DNA from: Sinomonas atrocyanea
Lineage (GTDB): Bacteria; Actinomycetota; Actinomycetes; Actinomycetales; Micrococcaceae
Assembly: GCF_030812675.1 (NCBI RefSeq)
Contig: NZ_JAUSTE010000008.1
Coordinates: forward strand, 1-64,000
Direction of reading: 5' to 3'
DNA: 64,000 nt
Below are positions 15,566 to 24,690 of this stretch, piece after piece. The notes under the pieces are model-generated. The model made no database searches. It saw only the letters and a list, made by a program, of their open reading frames with translations, and was not told the origin of the DNA. The translations under genes and the position numbers were made by a program. Numbering within the stretch: position 1 is the first letter of the stretch; the number at the start of each line of letters is the position of its first letter.

Positions 15566-16477
15566 GTGCTCGAGATCCGCCGCCTCAGGCTACTGCGTGA
15601 ACTGAGCATCCGCGGGACGCTGGCAGGGGTCGCGGAGGCTCTCGCGTACAGCCCCTCCTCCGTGTCGCAGCAGCTGGCCCTGCTCGAGGGAGAGGCGGGC
15701 GTGCCGCTGACGCGGAAGTCCGGCCGCGGCGTCGTCCTCACCCCCGAGGCAGAGGTGCTCGTGGCGCACACCGAGAACCTCCTCGCCGAGCTCGAGCGCA
15801 CCGAGGCGGCCCTCGCGGCGAGTGCGAGCGAGGTGCAGGGCACCGTGCGGCTGGCCGTCTTCCAGACCGCAGCGCTCGCGCTCATGCCCGCGGCCCTGCG
15901 CGCGCTCGGGGAGAGGCACCCGCTCCTGCGCGTGGAGATGGTCCAGCACGAGCCCGAGACGGCGCTGCGCGAGACCTGGGCGCGCAGCTTCGACATCGTG
16001 GTCGCGGAGCAGTACCCGCACCACGCGGCGCCCCGCTACCCCGGACTCGACCGGCAGCGGCTCACCCAGGACGCGATCCGGCTGGCCCTCCCGCCCGCGG
16101 GATCCGGCGGCGCGTTCGACGCCGTGGACGGCCTCGCCGCGGCGGCGGGCCTGCCCTGGGTCATGGAGCCGCGCGGGGCGGCCTCCCGGCACTGGGCCGA
16201 GCAGAGCTGCCGCGCCGCCGGCTTCGAGCCGGATGTCCGCTACGAGACCGCAGACCTGCAGGCCCACGTCCGGCTCGTCGAGTCGGGCAACGCCGTGGCC
16301 TTCCTGCCGGACCTCGTGTGGGTGGGGCGGACCCCGTCGGCGCGGCTCGTGGAGCTCGAGGCGGCCCCCCAGCGGACGGTCTTCACCTCGATGCGCTCTG
16401 CCGCGGCGCAGAATCCAGTCATGCTGGCCGTGCGGGGGGCGCTCGAGCAGGCGGCGCAGGCTGTCCTGCCGGCCTGA
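15566..16477 (+). CDS. LysR-family transcriptional regulator
   Basis: This 303-aa regulator has an N-terminal winged helix-turn-helix (LRLLRELSIRGTLAGVAEAL...SSVSQQLALLE, residues 6-42) and a periplasmic-binding-like effector domain from about residue 90. The GTG start at 15566 has an excellent AAGGAG site 5 nt upstream. Its divergent position next to putA suggests that it senses proline or P5C and controls proline catabolism; this is inference from context. Its stop is only 9 bp from the end of the convergent dps gene. Confidence 0.92.
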   Translation: MLEIRRLRLLRELSIRGTLAGVAEALAYSPSSVSQQLALLEGEAGVPLTRKSGRGVVLTPEAEVLVAHTENLLAELERTEAALAASASEVQGTVRLAVFQTAALALMPAALRALGERHPLLRVEMVQHEPETALRETWARSFDIVVAEQYPHHAAPRYPGLDRQRLTQDAIRLALPPAGSGGAFDAVDGLAAAAGLPWVMEPRGAASRHWAEQSCRAAGFEPDVRYETADLQAHVRLVESGNAVAFLPDLVWVGRTPSARLVELEAAPQRTVFTSMRSAAAQNPVMLAVRGALEQAAQAVLPA

Positions 16478-16486
16478 CCAGGCGCC

Positions 16487-16945
16487 CTACGGCGCGGTGG
16501 TCTTGGCCTTCTCCGCGCCGACCATCCACGAGAGCTTCTCCAACTGGAGGAGGATCTGGTTGAGGATGTCGGTCGTGGCGGCGTCGTCCTTCTCCACGGC
16601 GTCGTACACCCCGCGCACCGTGGCACAGACGGAGTTCAGAGCGGCCACGACGGCGTCGACCGTGCTCGAGGTGCTCACGAGGCCGTCGGACGCCTCGGAC
16701 AGGGAGGTGGTCTTGGCGATGGTGGCCGTCCGGCCGTCAGGAACCGCGTGGAGGGCGCGCATCCGCTCGGCGACCTCGTCGGCGTGCAGCCGCGCTGCCG
16801 ACACCACCTCGTCGAGCTGCAGGTGCAGGTCGCGGAAGTTCGGTCCCACGATGTTCCAGTGCGCCTGCTTGCCCTGGAGCGACAGCTCGATCAGGTCCAC
16901 GAGGATGGCCTGCAGTCCGTGGGCGAGCTGGTCGGAAGCCTTCAT
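16487..16945 (-). CDS. dps: Dps-type DNA-protecting ferritin
   Basis: This 152-aa protein of the Dps/ferritin-like family binds DNA and oxidises ferrous iron with peroxide, protecting DNA in stationary phase. The ferroxidase residues are visible: KQAHWNIVGPNFRDLHLQLDE contains the conserved His-Trp and the downstream Asp/Glu ligands (about residues 25-48). Length is typical. ATG 16945 is chosen, with AAAGGA upstream, rather than the longer open frame to 17008. It lies 69 bp after the transporter gene on the same strand. Confidence 0.93.
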   Translation of the reverse strand: MKASDQLAHGLQAILVDLIELSLQGKQAHWNIVGPNFRDLHLQLDEVVSAARLHADEVAERMRALHAVPDGRTATIAKTTSLSEASDGLVSTSSTVDAVVAALNSVCATVRGVYDAVEKDDAATTDILNQILLQLEKLSWMVGAEKAKTTAP

Positions 16946-17014
16946 GGCGGGTCCTTTCCGTCGGGGCGAATCGGGATACCGGCCTCTTACCCCAGCCCGA
17001 CGGAGCACAAAACT

Positions 17015-17998
17015 CTAGCGCCCGGCGTGCGGCGCCGGGCGGCGCGCGAGCCAGGCCGCCACCACCGCGCCGGAGACGTTGTGCCACACCGAGAACACCG
17101 CCGAGGGCAGCGCCGCGAGGGGCGTGAAGTGCGCGGCGGCAAGGGTCGCGGCGAGCCCGGAGTTCTGCATGCCCACCTCGAAGGCGAGCGCGCGCCGGGC
17201 CCTGCGGTCGAGGCGCCCGGCCTTGCCGGCGAGGTAGCCGAGGCCCAGCCCGAAGCCGTTGTGGAGCACCACCGCGAGCAGCACGATCCCGCCCGCCGCC
17301 ACGAGCTTGCTGGCCGAGCCGGCCACGACGATCGCCACGATCGCCGCGATGACGACGGCCGAGATCCACGGCAGCGCCGGGAGGAGCGACGCCACGGCCT
17401 TCTTCAGGAACACGCGGACCACGAGGCCGAGGACTACCGGGATGAGGACGGTCTTGACGATGTCCAGGATCATCCCGCCGGCGTCCACGTGCAGGAACGA
17501 CCCCGCGAGGAGGAGGGTGAGGGCCGGGGTCACGAGGGGCGCCACGAGGGTGGAGACGGTGGCGACGGCGACGGACAGCGCGACGTCGCCCTTGGCGAGG
17601 TAGGCCATGACGTTCGACGCCGTCCCCGAGGGCGCGCAGCCTACGAGGATTACGCCGACGGCCAGCTCGGGGGGCAGCTGCAGGGCCGTCGCGATGGCCC
17701 ACCCTGCGCCCGGCATGATCACGTAGTGGGCCACGAGTCCGAGGGCCACCGCCCACGGGCGCCTGGCCACGGACGCGAAGTCCGGGGGAGTGAGCGTGAG
17801 CCCCATGCAGAACATGATGACGCCCAGGAGATACGGCACGGCCGGGGCGCCGGCCTTGACCGGTCCTGGGACCAGGAAGCCGATGAGGCCTGCGGCGAGC
17901 ACGAGGACGGGGAAGACGGTGACAGCGAGCTTCGCGTCGCGGTCGGCCTTCGAGGGCGCGGGGGCAGGGGCAGTCTGCTGCGGGGGAGCGGGGGTCAC
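17015..17998 (-). CDS. BASS-family sodium symporter
   Basis: This 327-aa membrane protein has about ten hydrophobic segments, a Pro-rich cytoplasmic N-terminus and the signature GCAPSGTASNVMAYLAKGD of the bile acid:sodium symporter family (YocS/ASBT type). Bacterial members take up organic anions such as pantoate-like or keto acids with sodium; the substrate here is unknown. The GTG at 17998 is the longest start, but its Shine-Dalgarno-like AGGGAG abuts it, so a start slightly downstream is possible. It is divergent from the sedolisin gene. Confidence 0.9.
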   Translation of the reverse strand: MTPAPPQQTAPAPAPSKADRDAKLAVTVFPVLVLAAGLIGFLVPGPVKAGAPAVPYLLGVIMFCMGLTLTPPDFASVARRPWAVALGLVAHYVIMPGAGWAIATALQLPPELAVGVILVGCAPSGTASNVMAYLAKGDVALSVAVATVSTLVAPLVTPALTLLLAGSFLHVDAGGMILDIVKTVLIPVVLGLVVRVFLKKAVASLLPALPWISAVVIAAIVAIVVAGSASKLVAAGGIVLLAVVLHNGFGLGLGYLAGKAGRLDRRARRALAFEVGMQNSGLAATLAAAHFTPLAALPSAVFSVWHNVSGAVVAAWLARRPAPHAGR

Positions 17999-18169
17999 CT
18001 CCCTATCGTTGCATCGGGCACCTAAAGGAGCGAGCCGCGCCCGTCATCCGGACCGCGAATCGCCGACGCCGGCCATGGTCCGGGTGCCGCCGTGGTCGTA
18101 TCGTCGCCCGTACCGGATCGCACCCTCCCGCAGCAACGGGCCCGGTTGGGCCCACGAACGGAGAACGCC

Positions 18170-19816
18170 ATGACCGACCAGCCCACCCCCGGGTCCTCCG
18201 CCGAGGAGCCCAGCGTCACCCTCGAGGGGTCGGAGCGCGCCCCCGCCCCCGGCCTCGCGGCAGGCCAAGCCGCCGACCCCGCCGAGCGCATCCAGGTCAC
18301 CGTGGTGCTGCGCCGCAAGGCCCCGCTCCCCGAGGGGCCCGCGCAGGCCCCGCTCTCCCCGGAGGAGCTGGCCGCGCGCCACGGCGCCTCCGACGAGGAC
18401 CTCCGGCTCGCCACCGAGACCTTCACCCGCCTCGGGGCCGAGGTGGTCGAGGCCGACGCCGCCTCGCGCAGGATCCGCCTGGCCGGCACAGTCGAACAGC
18501 TCAGCCGGATCTTCGGCACGAGCCTCGAGAAGGTCACGAGCTCCGGGCCGCACGGGCAGTCAGTCGCGCACCGCCACCGCACCGGGACCCTGCAGATTCC
18601 AGCCTCGCTGGACGGCGTGGTCACGGCCGTGCTGGGCCTGGACGACCGCCCCCAGGCGCGGGCCCAGTTCCGGGCCATCCCCCGCGCCGCAGCGGGCACG
18701 AGCTACAGCCCGCCGGACCTCGGCCGGATCTACGGCTTCCCGGCCGGGACCGACGGCACGGGCCAGACCGTGGCGATCCTCGAGCTCGGCGGCGGGTTCG
18801 GCCAGGCGGATCTCGACGCCTACTTCGGCGGCCTCGGACTGGCCACGCCCACGGTCACCGCGGTCGGCGTCGACGGTGCCCAGAACCAGCCGGGCCAGGA
18901 CCCCCAGGGCGCGGACGGGGAGGTGCTGCTCGACATCGAGGTGGTCGGCGCCCTCGCCCCCCGGGCCGACATCGTGGTCTACTTCGGGCCCAACACGGAC
19001 GCGGGCTTCCTCGACACCCTCGTCCAGGCCTCGCACGCGAGTCCCGCCCCGTGTGCCGTGAGCATCAGCTGGGGCCAGAGCGAGGACGCCTGGACCGCCC
19101 AGGCCCGCAACGCCATGGACCAGGCGCTCGCCGACGCGGCGGCCCTCGGCGTCACGGTCACCGCCGCGGCCGGCGACCGCGGCAGCACCGACGGCGTGGG
19201 CGACGGCAAGGACCACGCAGACTTCCCCGCCTCGAGCCCGCACGCCCTCGCGTGCGGCGGCACCCGTCTCGTCGCCGACGCGGCGTCGGGCACCATCACC
19301 TCCGAGACCGTCTGGAACGACTCGCCCACCACCTCCGCGACAGGCGGCGGGTACAGCGACGTCTTCCCCACCCCGGCCTGGCAGAACTCGTCGGCCGCGG
19401 CCCAGCACAGGAAGCCCGCACCCCACCCGGCCAAGCATGGGCGCGGCGTCCCCGACGTGAGCGCGGTCGCCGACCCGCAGACCGGCTACCGCGTCCGGGT
19501 GGACGGCACCGACATGGTGATCGGCGGGACGAGCGCCGTGGCACCGCTCTGGGCGGCGCTCGTCGCCCGGCTGGCCCAGGCCACGGGGCGGCGCTTCGGC
19601 CTGCTCCAGCCCGCGCTGTACACGCAGGCGTCCGCGTTCCGGGACATCACCTCGGGCACCAACGGCACCTACCACGCCGGCCCGGGGTGGGACCCGTGCA
19701 CCGGCCTGGGCTCCCCGAATGGCGCAGCGCTCCTGGCGGCCCTGGGCGGCCAGACCTCCTCAGGCGGCCAGACCTCCTCGGGCAGCCAGTCCCCCTCGGG
19801 CGCCCAGTCCTCCTGA
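18170..19816 (+). CDS. Sedolisin (S53) pro-kumamolisin-like serine protease
   Basis: This 548-aa acid peptidase carries a prodomain (about residues 40-180, ending near the HRHRTGT stretch) and a catalytic domain. Catalytic Glu/Asp lie in GEVLLDIEVVGAL (about 248-260), the oxyanion Asp in AAAGDRGS and the nucleophile Ser in GGTSAVAPLWA (about 454). A calcium site near RDITSGTNGTY is also present. No clear Sec signal peptide is seen, which is common in this family. ATG 18170 is preferred over an upstream in-frame start (18092) because GGAG precedes it. The C-terminus ends in an imperfect Gly/Ser/Gln repeat. Confidence 0.93.
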   Translation: MTDQPTPGSSAEEPSVTLEGSERAPAPGLAAGQAADPAERIQVTVVLRRKAPLPEGPAQAPLSPEELAARHGASDEDLRLATETFTRLGAEVVEADAASRRIRLAGTVEQLSRIFGTSLEKVTSSGPHGQSVAHRHRTGTLQIPASLDGVVTAVLGLDDRPQARAQFRAIPRAAAGTSYSPPDLGRIYGFPAGTDGTGQTVAILELGGGFGQADLDAYFGGLGLATPTVTAVGVDGAQNQPGQDPQGADGEVLLDIEVVGALAPRADIVVYFGPNTDAGFLDTLVQASHASPAPCAVSISWGQSEDAWTAQARNAMDQALADAAALGVTVTAAAGDRGSTDGVGDGKDHADFPASSPHALACGGTRLVADAASGTITSETVWNDSPTTSATGGGYSDVFPTPAWQNSSAAAQHRKPAPHPAKHGRGVPDVSAVADPQTGYRVRVDGTDMVIGGTSAVAPLWAALVARLAQATGRRFGLLQPALYTQASAFRDITSGTNGTYHAGPGWDPCTGLGSPNGAALLAALGGQTSSGGQTSSGSQSPSGAQSS

Positions 19817-19844
19817 GCTGGCCGGGTGCCGGCACCGCGGACGA

Positions 19845-19881
19845 CGCCGGGCGTCCCCCTCGTTCGGGCGGGCGCCCGGCG
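19845..19881. terminator. Hairpin between convergent genes
   Basis: A perfect 9-bp stem (19845-19853 with 19873-19881) lies between the convergent sedolisin and alarmone synthetase genes. The 19-nt loop makes it a moderate terminator candidate. Confidence 0.5.
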
Positions 19882-19894
19882 CCGTGGTCGCGGC

Positions 19895-21001
19895 CTACCG
19901 GCCCGTGAGCCGGTAGCGCTCGATCTGCTTGAGCCGCCGCTGGAGCGAGTCCCGCCGCGGGTGCGGCTCGACGTCGGCCGGTTCGGCGGTGAGCTCGATG
20001 TGCTCGCGGCCGTAGCGCCACAGCAGGAGATCGTCGAGGAGCCGGTCTGGGCCGGGAGAGTACCGGTGGTCGAGGGCCTTGCGGACGTCGGTGACCCGCT
20101 CGGCGTCGAGCAGCTCGACGAGCTGGCGGGTCTCGGCGAGCCCGTGCGCGGCCACGAGCTCGGCGGCCCAGCCCCAGTCGTCGTCGATCTTGCGGTCCAC
20201 GTGCGGCAGGAGTGTCTGCCAGACCTCGCGGATGCGCTCGGGGGTGAGGGGTGCGGCGCCCTCGCCGGCCTCGTTCCAGAAGCTCACCACGGTCTCGTAG
20301 CGCTCGTGGAGCTCGGCGAACTCCTTCTCCACGACCTCGAGCATGGCCGCGGTGGCGGTGAACTGGCGGTCGAACTGGGGGCTCCAGGCCCTCGGGTCCT
20401 CGCCCTTGAAGCGGATGTCGTGCTCGATCTCGCTCCACGCGTGGGCGAAGACGGTGCGGATCTGGCACTCGAAGAAGTAGGAGCCGTTGGCCGGCAGCTC
20501 GGGGTTGAAGACGGCCTGGTAGGCGCGCACTGTGTCGTTCTGGAGGGTCCGCAGGATCAGGTGCCGGCTCGAGTACCCGTACGTGCCCGACTCGATCGAG
20601 CCGATGGCCTTCTCCCGGTCCCCGCGGCAGTCGAAGATCTGCCGCTGGCGCTTGATGAGGTTGGCCACCACCGCGTTCTCCGCCGGCAGCTTGGTGATGA
20701 CCCGGACCCCGACCATGTCGTTCAGCGTCCGGAACGGGTCGGGGAACTTGAGCGTGGGCTCCCCTCCGGGCACGGCCGGGGGGTCGAGGCGGGAGATCTT
20801 CTCCCGGAAGGACTCGACCGTCTTGGTGCGGCCCGTGACGAACAGCGGCGTCACCTCTGCGTCCTTGAACATAGAGATGAGGGTCTGGATCATGTCCCTC
20901 GTGACGCTCTTGAGCATGGGCCGGACGCGCTCGTACGTCGCGACGGACGCGTCCACGATGGCGCGCTGCCCGGCGTCGAGGTGGTCATAGGTGGAGGCCA
21001 T
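19895..21001 (-). CDS. Small alarmone (ppGpp) synthetase, RelA/SpoT domain
   Basis: This 368-aa protein has the (p)ppGpp synthetase fold and no HD hydrolase, TGS or ACT domain. Visible motifs are the ATP-site GRTKTVESFREKI (about 57-69), NDMVGVRVI (about 94-102), the substrate-binding YGYSSRHLIL and the FECQIRTVFAHAWSEIEHD block (about 180-198). It transfers pyrophosphate from ATP to GDP or GTP, feeding the stringent response. The C-terminal half is longer than in RelQ/RelP types and may be regulatory. ATG 21001 has only a weak ribosome site. Confidence 0.9.
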   Translation of the reverse strand: MASTYDHLDAGQRAIVDASVATYERVRPMLKSVTRDMIQTLISMFKDAEVTPLFVTGRTKTVESFREKISRLDPPAVPGGEPTLKFPDPFRTLNDMVGVRVITKLPAENAVVANLIKRQRQIFDCRGDREKAIGSIESGTYGYSSRHLILRTLQNDTVRAYQAVFNPELPANGSYFFECQIRTVFAHAWSEIEHDIRFKGEDPRAWSPQFDRQFTATAAMLEVVEKEFAELHERYETVVSFWNEAGEGAAPLTPERIREVWQTLLPHVDRKIDDDWGWAAELVAAHGLAETRQLVELLDAERVTDVRKALDHRYSPGPDRLLDDLLLWRYGREHIELTAEPADVEPHPRRDSLQRRLKQIERYRLTGR

Positions 21002-21071
21002 GCAAGAACCGTAGCAACCGGCGCCGACACCCGGCCCGGGCGGGAGCGACTCCCGCCCGGGCCGGCCGGGG

Positions 21072-22523
21072 CTACTTCTTGTGCACGAGGTAGATCGCGC
21101 CGGTGGTGACGTCCTCCTCGAGGGCCTCGAGGGTGCGCCCGCGGCTCTCGGGCACCTGGGTGATGACGAAGACCAGGGCGAGGGCGCCGACCGCAGCGAA
21201 GAGGAAGAACGTGCCGGTGATCCCCATCGCGGCGACCATCGAGGGGAAGTAGAGCGAGAGGAACCCGTTGACCACCCAGAGGGCGAACACCGCGACGCCG
21301 ATGCCGAAGCCGCGCATGTGCAGCGGGAAGATCTCCGAGAGGTAGACCCAGACGGCGATGTTGAGGAAGGTCTGCATCGAGCCGACGAACGCCACGACGA
21401 GGAAGAGGATCACGAAGGGGCGGGCCGGGTTGCCGACCGGCAGGGCCATCGATGCGATGCCGATGAGGACGTGGCAGGCCGTGGTGAGCGAGAGGCCGGT
21501 GATGAAGGTGGTGCGGCGGTCGAGGCGGTCCATCATCTTCAGGGCGATGATGCCGCCGACCACGGCGATGACGCCGGGGGCGATGTTGGCGATCAGCGCG
21601 CCGTCCTTGCTGAAGCCGGACTCGGTGAGCACGGTCTGGCCGTAGTACATGATCGAGTTGATGCCGGTGAGCTGCTGGGCGACCCCGAGGCCGATCGCGA
21701 CCAGGAGGATGCGCAGGAGGTTCTTGTTCGAGAAGATGGCGCGCCAGCCGATCTGGTGGCTCTCGCGCTCCTCCTTGGCGACGAGCTCGACGTCGGCGAG
21801 CTCGGCGACGGCGCGGTCGCCGGCCCGGACGGTCTTGAGCACGGCCAGTGCCTCCCCGTGGCGGCCCTTCTCGACGAGCCAGCGCGGCGACTCGGGCATC
21901 CGGAGCATGCCGAAGAACAGGGCGATGGCGGGCAGCGCGCAGATGGCGAACATGATGCGCCAGACGCCGGGGATGGTGCCGAAGACGTTGCCGATCACGG
22001 CGTTGATGACGAAGGCCGCGAGCTGGCCGATCACGATCGCGAGCTCGTTGCGGCCGGCGACGGAGCCGCGGATCTCGTAGGGTGCCAGCTCGGCGAGGAA
22101 GACCGGAACCACGGTCGAGGCGCCGCCGACCGCGAGGCCGAGGAGGATGCGGCCCAGGACGAGGACCTCGAAGTTCGGTGTGGCCACGACGGCGACGGTG
22201 CCGGCGAAGAACAGGACCGCGAGCATGATGATCGTGGTCCGCCGCCCCCACGTGTCCGAGAGGCGGCCGCCGAAGATCGCGCCGATCGCGGCCGCGAACA
22301 CGAGCGAGGCGGTGACGACGCCCTCGGTGATCGGGGTCAGGCCCAGTTCGGCGGACATCGGGTTCAGCGCGCCGTTGATGACGCCGGTGTCGTAGCCGAA
22401 GAGCAGGCCGCCGAAGGTCGCGACGAGCGCGATGAGGCCGAGGCGCTTGGAGTGGGGGCCGGGGACGAGCGCGGGAAGCTTCGTCGCCGACGGTTGGTTG
22501 TGTGGTGCTGCCGTAGCGGACAT
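21072..22523 (-). CDS. MFS sugar porter (sugar:proton symporter)
   Basis: This 483-aa membrane protein has 12 predicted helices and sugar-porter signatures: GYDTGVINGAL in the first helix, GRLSDTWGRR after helix 2, PESPRWLVEKGR in the central loop and PESRGRTLE at the end. Members such as IolT, XylE and AraE import monosaccharides or inositol. ATG 22523 has an AAAGGAG site. It is divergent from a LacI regulator whose operon encodes a PfkB kinase, so the pair likely imports and phosphorylates one sugar; which one is not visible. Confidence 0.92.
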   Translation of the reverse strand: MSATAAPHNQPSATKLPALVPGPHSKRLGLIALVATFGGLLFGYDTGVINGALNPMSAELGLTPITEGVVTASLVFAAAIGAIFGGRLSDTWGRRTTIIMLAVLFFAGTVAVVATPNFEVLVLGRILLGLAVGGASTVVPVFLAELAPYEIRGSVAGRNELAIVIGQLAAFVINAVIGNVFGTIPGVWRIMFAICALPAIALFFGMLRMPESPRWLVEKGRHGEALAVLKTVRAGDRAVAELADVELVAKEERESHQIGWRAIFSNKNLLRILLVAIGLGVAQQLTGINSIMYYGQTVLTESGFSKDGALIANIAPGVIAVVGGIIALKMMDRLDRRTTFITGLSLTTACHVLIGIASMALPVGNPARPFVILFLVVAFVGSMQTFLNIAVWVYLSEIFPLHMRGFGIGVAVFALWVVNGFLSLYFPSMVAAMGITGTFFLFAAVGALALVFVITQVPESRGRTLEALEEDVTTGAIYLVHKK

Positions 22524-22663
22524 CGGGGGACTCCTTTGTCTGAAGACTGCCGGGTCTGTGACCCGTCTCACTCCAGCCTAACGCGCGAAAGATGACTTTG
22601 TAAGGTCATATGGACAACATTTCAAAAAATCTCGAATGCCTCCAGGGTGGAACGATAGGGCAC
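22524..22663. promoter_or_regulatory. Divergent promoter with LacI-type operator
   Basis: An imperfect dyad ATGAC-N8-GTCAT (22591-22608) sits between the transporter and its LacI regulator. Such dyads are typical LacI-family operators, and this position would repress both directions. The dyad abuts an in-frame ATG at 22610, which argues that translation of the regulator starts downstream. Confidence 0.6.
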
Positions 22664-23734
22664 GTGCCCGCGCCGTCCTCCCCGCAGCCCCGGCGCCCCG
22701 CGACACAGGCCGACGTGGCGCGGGAGGTCGGCGTGTCCCGCACCCTGGTCTCCTTCGCCTTCCGCAACGCCCCCGGGGTGAGCGAGGAGACCCGGCACGC
22801 GATCTTCGAGGCCGCCCGCCGCCTCGGGTACCGTCCCAACCGGATCGCCGCGGACCTCGCCCGCAAGCGGGCCACCACGATCGGCCTCCACCTCCTCGAC
22901 CTGCACAACGAGGTCTACGCCGACATCTTCGCCGGCGTCCGCGAGGCGCTCGAGGGCTCGGGCGTCCGGGTCATCCTGAGCGTCGGGGACGTGCGGGGCC
23001 GGGGAGGGACCGATCCCGGCGACGAGGTGGGCTCCCTGCTCGAGGCGCGGGTCGGCGTCGTCATCGCCGCGACCCTGACGGGGACGGACGCGAGCGTGCG
23101 GGAGGCGGCCGCTGCCGTTCCCATCGTGAGTGTGGCGCGCCGGATCGAGGGCGTGGACAGCGTCTACTCCGACGACGCTGCCGGGGCCCGCGCCGCCACC
23201 GGGCACCTGCTGGACCTCGGCCACACTCGGATCGTGCACCTCACCGGGCCGCACTGGGAAGGGCACACCGAGCGGCAGCGCGCTTACCGCGAGAGGATGC
23301 ACGACGCCGGCCTGCCGCCCCGCGTCCTCGCCGCACCGGAGTTCACCTTCGAGGCGGCGCAGGCCGCCGCGGCCCGGATCCTGGACGGCCCGGACAGGCC
23401 GACGGCGGTGTTCGCGCACAACGACCAGCTGGCCCTCGGCGTGCGCGAGGCCGCCACGGACCTCGGGCTGAGGGTGCCGGAGGACCTCTCCGTGGTGGGC
23501 TACGACGACTCCCGCATCGCGCGGCTGGCGGGGATCCGGCTCACGAGCGTGGACCTCGACGCCCACGAGCTCGGGGCTGCCGCGGGGGCCGCGGCGCTCG
23601 CGCGGCTCGCGGATCCCTCGGCTCCTGCCGTGGACCGGTGCAGCGCCCCCCGTCTGGTGGTGCGCACCTCGACCGCGCCCCCGCCCGGATCCGCGCGCGA
23701 GATCGAGCGCTGCAGGGCCGTCCCGCACCCCTGA
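22664..23734 (+). CDS. LacI-family transcriptional repressor
   Basis: This protein of about 356 aa has an N-terminal helix-turn-helix (TQADVAREVGVSRTLVSFAF, about 13-32), the hinge-helix YRPNRIAADLAR, and a sugar-binding periplasmic-type domain. GTG 22664 is preferred because a candidate operator touches the upstream in-frame ATG at 22610; that ATG would add 18 residues. It is the first gene of an operon with a PfkB kinase 17 bp downstream and is divergent from a sugar transporter, so it probably senses the sugar or its phosphate. Confidence 0.9.
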   Translation: MPAPSSPQPRRPATQADVAREVGVSRTLVSFAFRNAPGVSEETRHAIFEAARRLGYRPNRIAADLARKRATTIGLHLLDLHNEVYADIFAGVREALEGSGVRVILSVGDVRGRGGTDPGDEVGSLLEARVGVVIAATLTGTDASVREAAAAVPIVSVARRIEGVDSVYSDDAAGARAATGHLLDLGHTRIVHLTGPHWEGHTERQRAYRERMHDAGLPPRVLAAPEFTFEAAQAAAARILDGPDRPTAVFAHNDQLALGVREAATDLGLRVPEDLSVVGYDDSRIARLAGIRLTSVDLDAHELGAAAGAAALARLADPSAPAVDRCSAPRLVVRTSTAPPPGSAREIERCRAVPHP

Positions 23735-23751
23735 CTGCTACCGTGAATGCC

Positions 23752-24690
23752 ATGCTGACAGTCATCGGCGAGGGACTCATCGACGTGGTCCGCCGCCCCT
23801 CCGGCACCGAGTCGCACCCCGGCGGGAGCCCGCTCAACGTGGCAGTCGGCCTCGCACGCCTGGACCACCCCGTCCAGTTCATCGGACGCTACGGCGACGA
23901 CTCCAACGGGCGGCTGCTCACCGATCACCTCCACCGCGCCAACGTGCTCGTGGCCCTGCCCGCGGACGGGAGCCCGACCTCCGTCGCGATGGCCGAGCTC
24001 GACCACCACGGCGCCGCGAGCTACCACTTCGAGCTCGAATGGCACCTGCCCAGCCTCCGCGACCGGCTCGACGAGCTCCTGGGCCCCACGACCCTCGTGC
24101 ACACGGGCTCGATCGCCGCTGTCCTCGAGCCCGGCGCCGACCAGGTGCTGCACGCCGTGGAGCGCGCCCGGCCCCGGGCCACCATCTCCTTCGATCCGAA
24201 CTGCCGCCCGACGATCACGACCGATGCCGACGTGGTGCGCGGCCGGGTCGAGCGGCTCGTGGCCCTCGCCGACGTGGTCAAGGCCTCCGACGAGGACCTT
24301 GCCTGGCTCTACCCGGGCGTGGACCCCCTGGACTCCGCCCGCCGTTGGCTCGGCCTGGGCGCCCCCGAGGGGCCCGCGTTCGTGGTCGTCACCCGGGGAG
24401 CGGAGGGGCCGTGGGCCGTGTGCCGCGACGGCGAGGCCTCCGCCCCGGCTCCGAAGGTGCGGGTGGCGGACACGGTCGGCGCCGGCGACTCGTTCATGGC
24501 GGCGCTGCTCTCCGCCATCGTGGACCGCGAACTCGACGGCGCCCAGCGCCGCCCCGAGCTGCGCCGCCTCGACGCCATCGAGCTCGGCCACATCCTCGAC
24601 TTCGCCGCGCGCGCCGCCGCGGTGACCGTCTCGCGCCCGGGCGCCAACCCGCCCTCGCGCGCCGAGCTCCGCGCGGGAGGAACGCCATGA
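23752..24690 (+). CDS. PfkB-family carbohydrate kinase (fructokinase-like)
   Basis: This 312-aa kinase has both PfkB signatures: the N-terminal substrate region with GGSPLNVAVGLARL (about 25-38) and the C-terminal DTVGAGDSFMAALL, whose Asp is the catalytic base. It would phosphorylate an imported sugar with ATP; fructose or a related ketose is a guess. The start is ATG 23752, with an in-frame GTG at 23743 possible; neither has a clear ribosome site. Its stop overlaps the next ATG (ATGA, 24687-24690). Confidence 0.9.
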   Translation: MLTVIGEGLIDVVRRPSGTESHPGGSPLNVAVGLARLDHPVQFIGRYGDDSNGRLLTDHLHRANVLVALPADGSPTSVAMAELDHHGAASYHFELEWHLPSLRDRLDELLGPTTLVHTGSIAAVLEPGADQVLHAVERARPRATISFDPNCRPTITTDADVVRGRVERLVALADVVKASDEDLAWLYPGVDPLDSARRWLGLGAPEGPAFVVVTRGAEGPWAVCRDGEASAPAPKVRVADTVGAGDSFMAALLSAIVDRELDGAQRRPELRRLDAIELGHILDFAARAAAVTVSRPGANPPSRAELRAGGTP

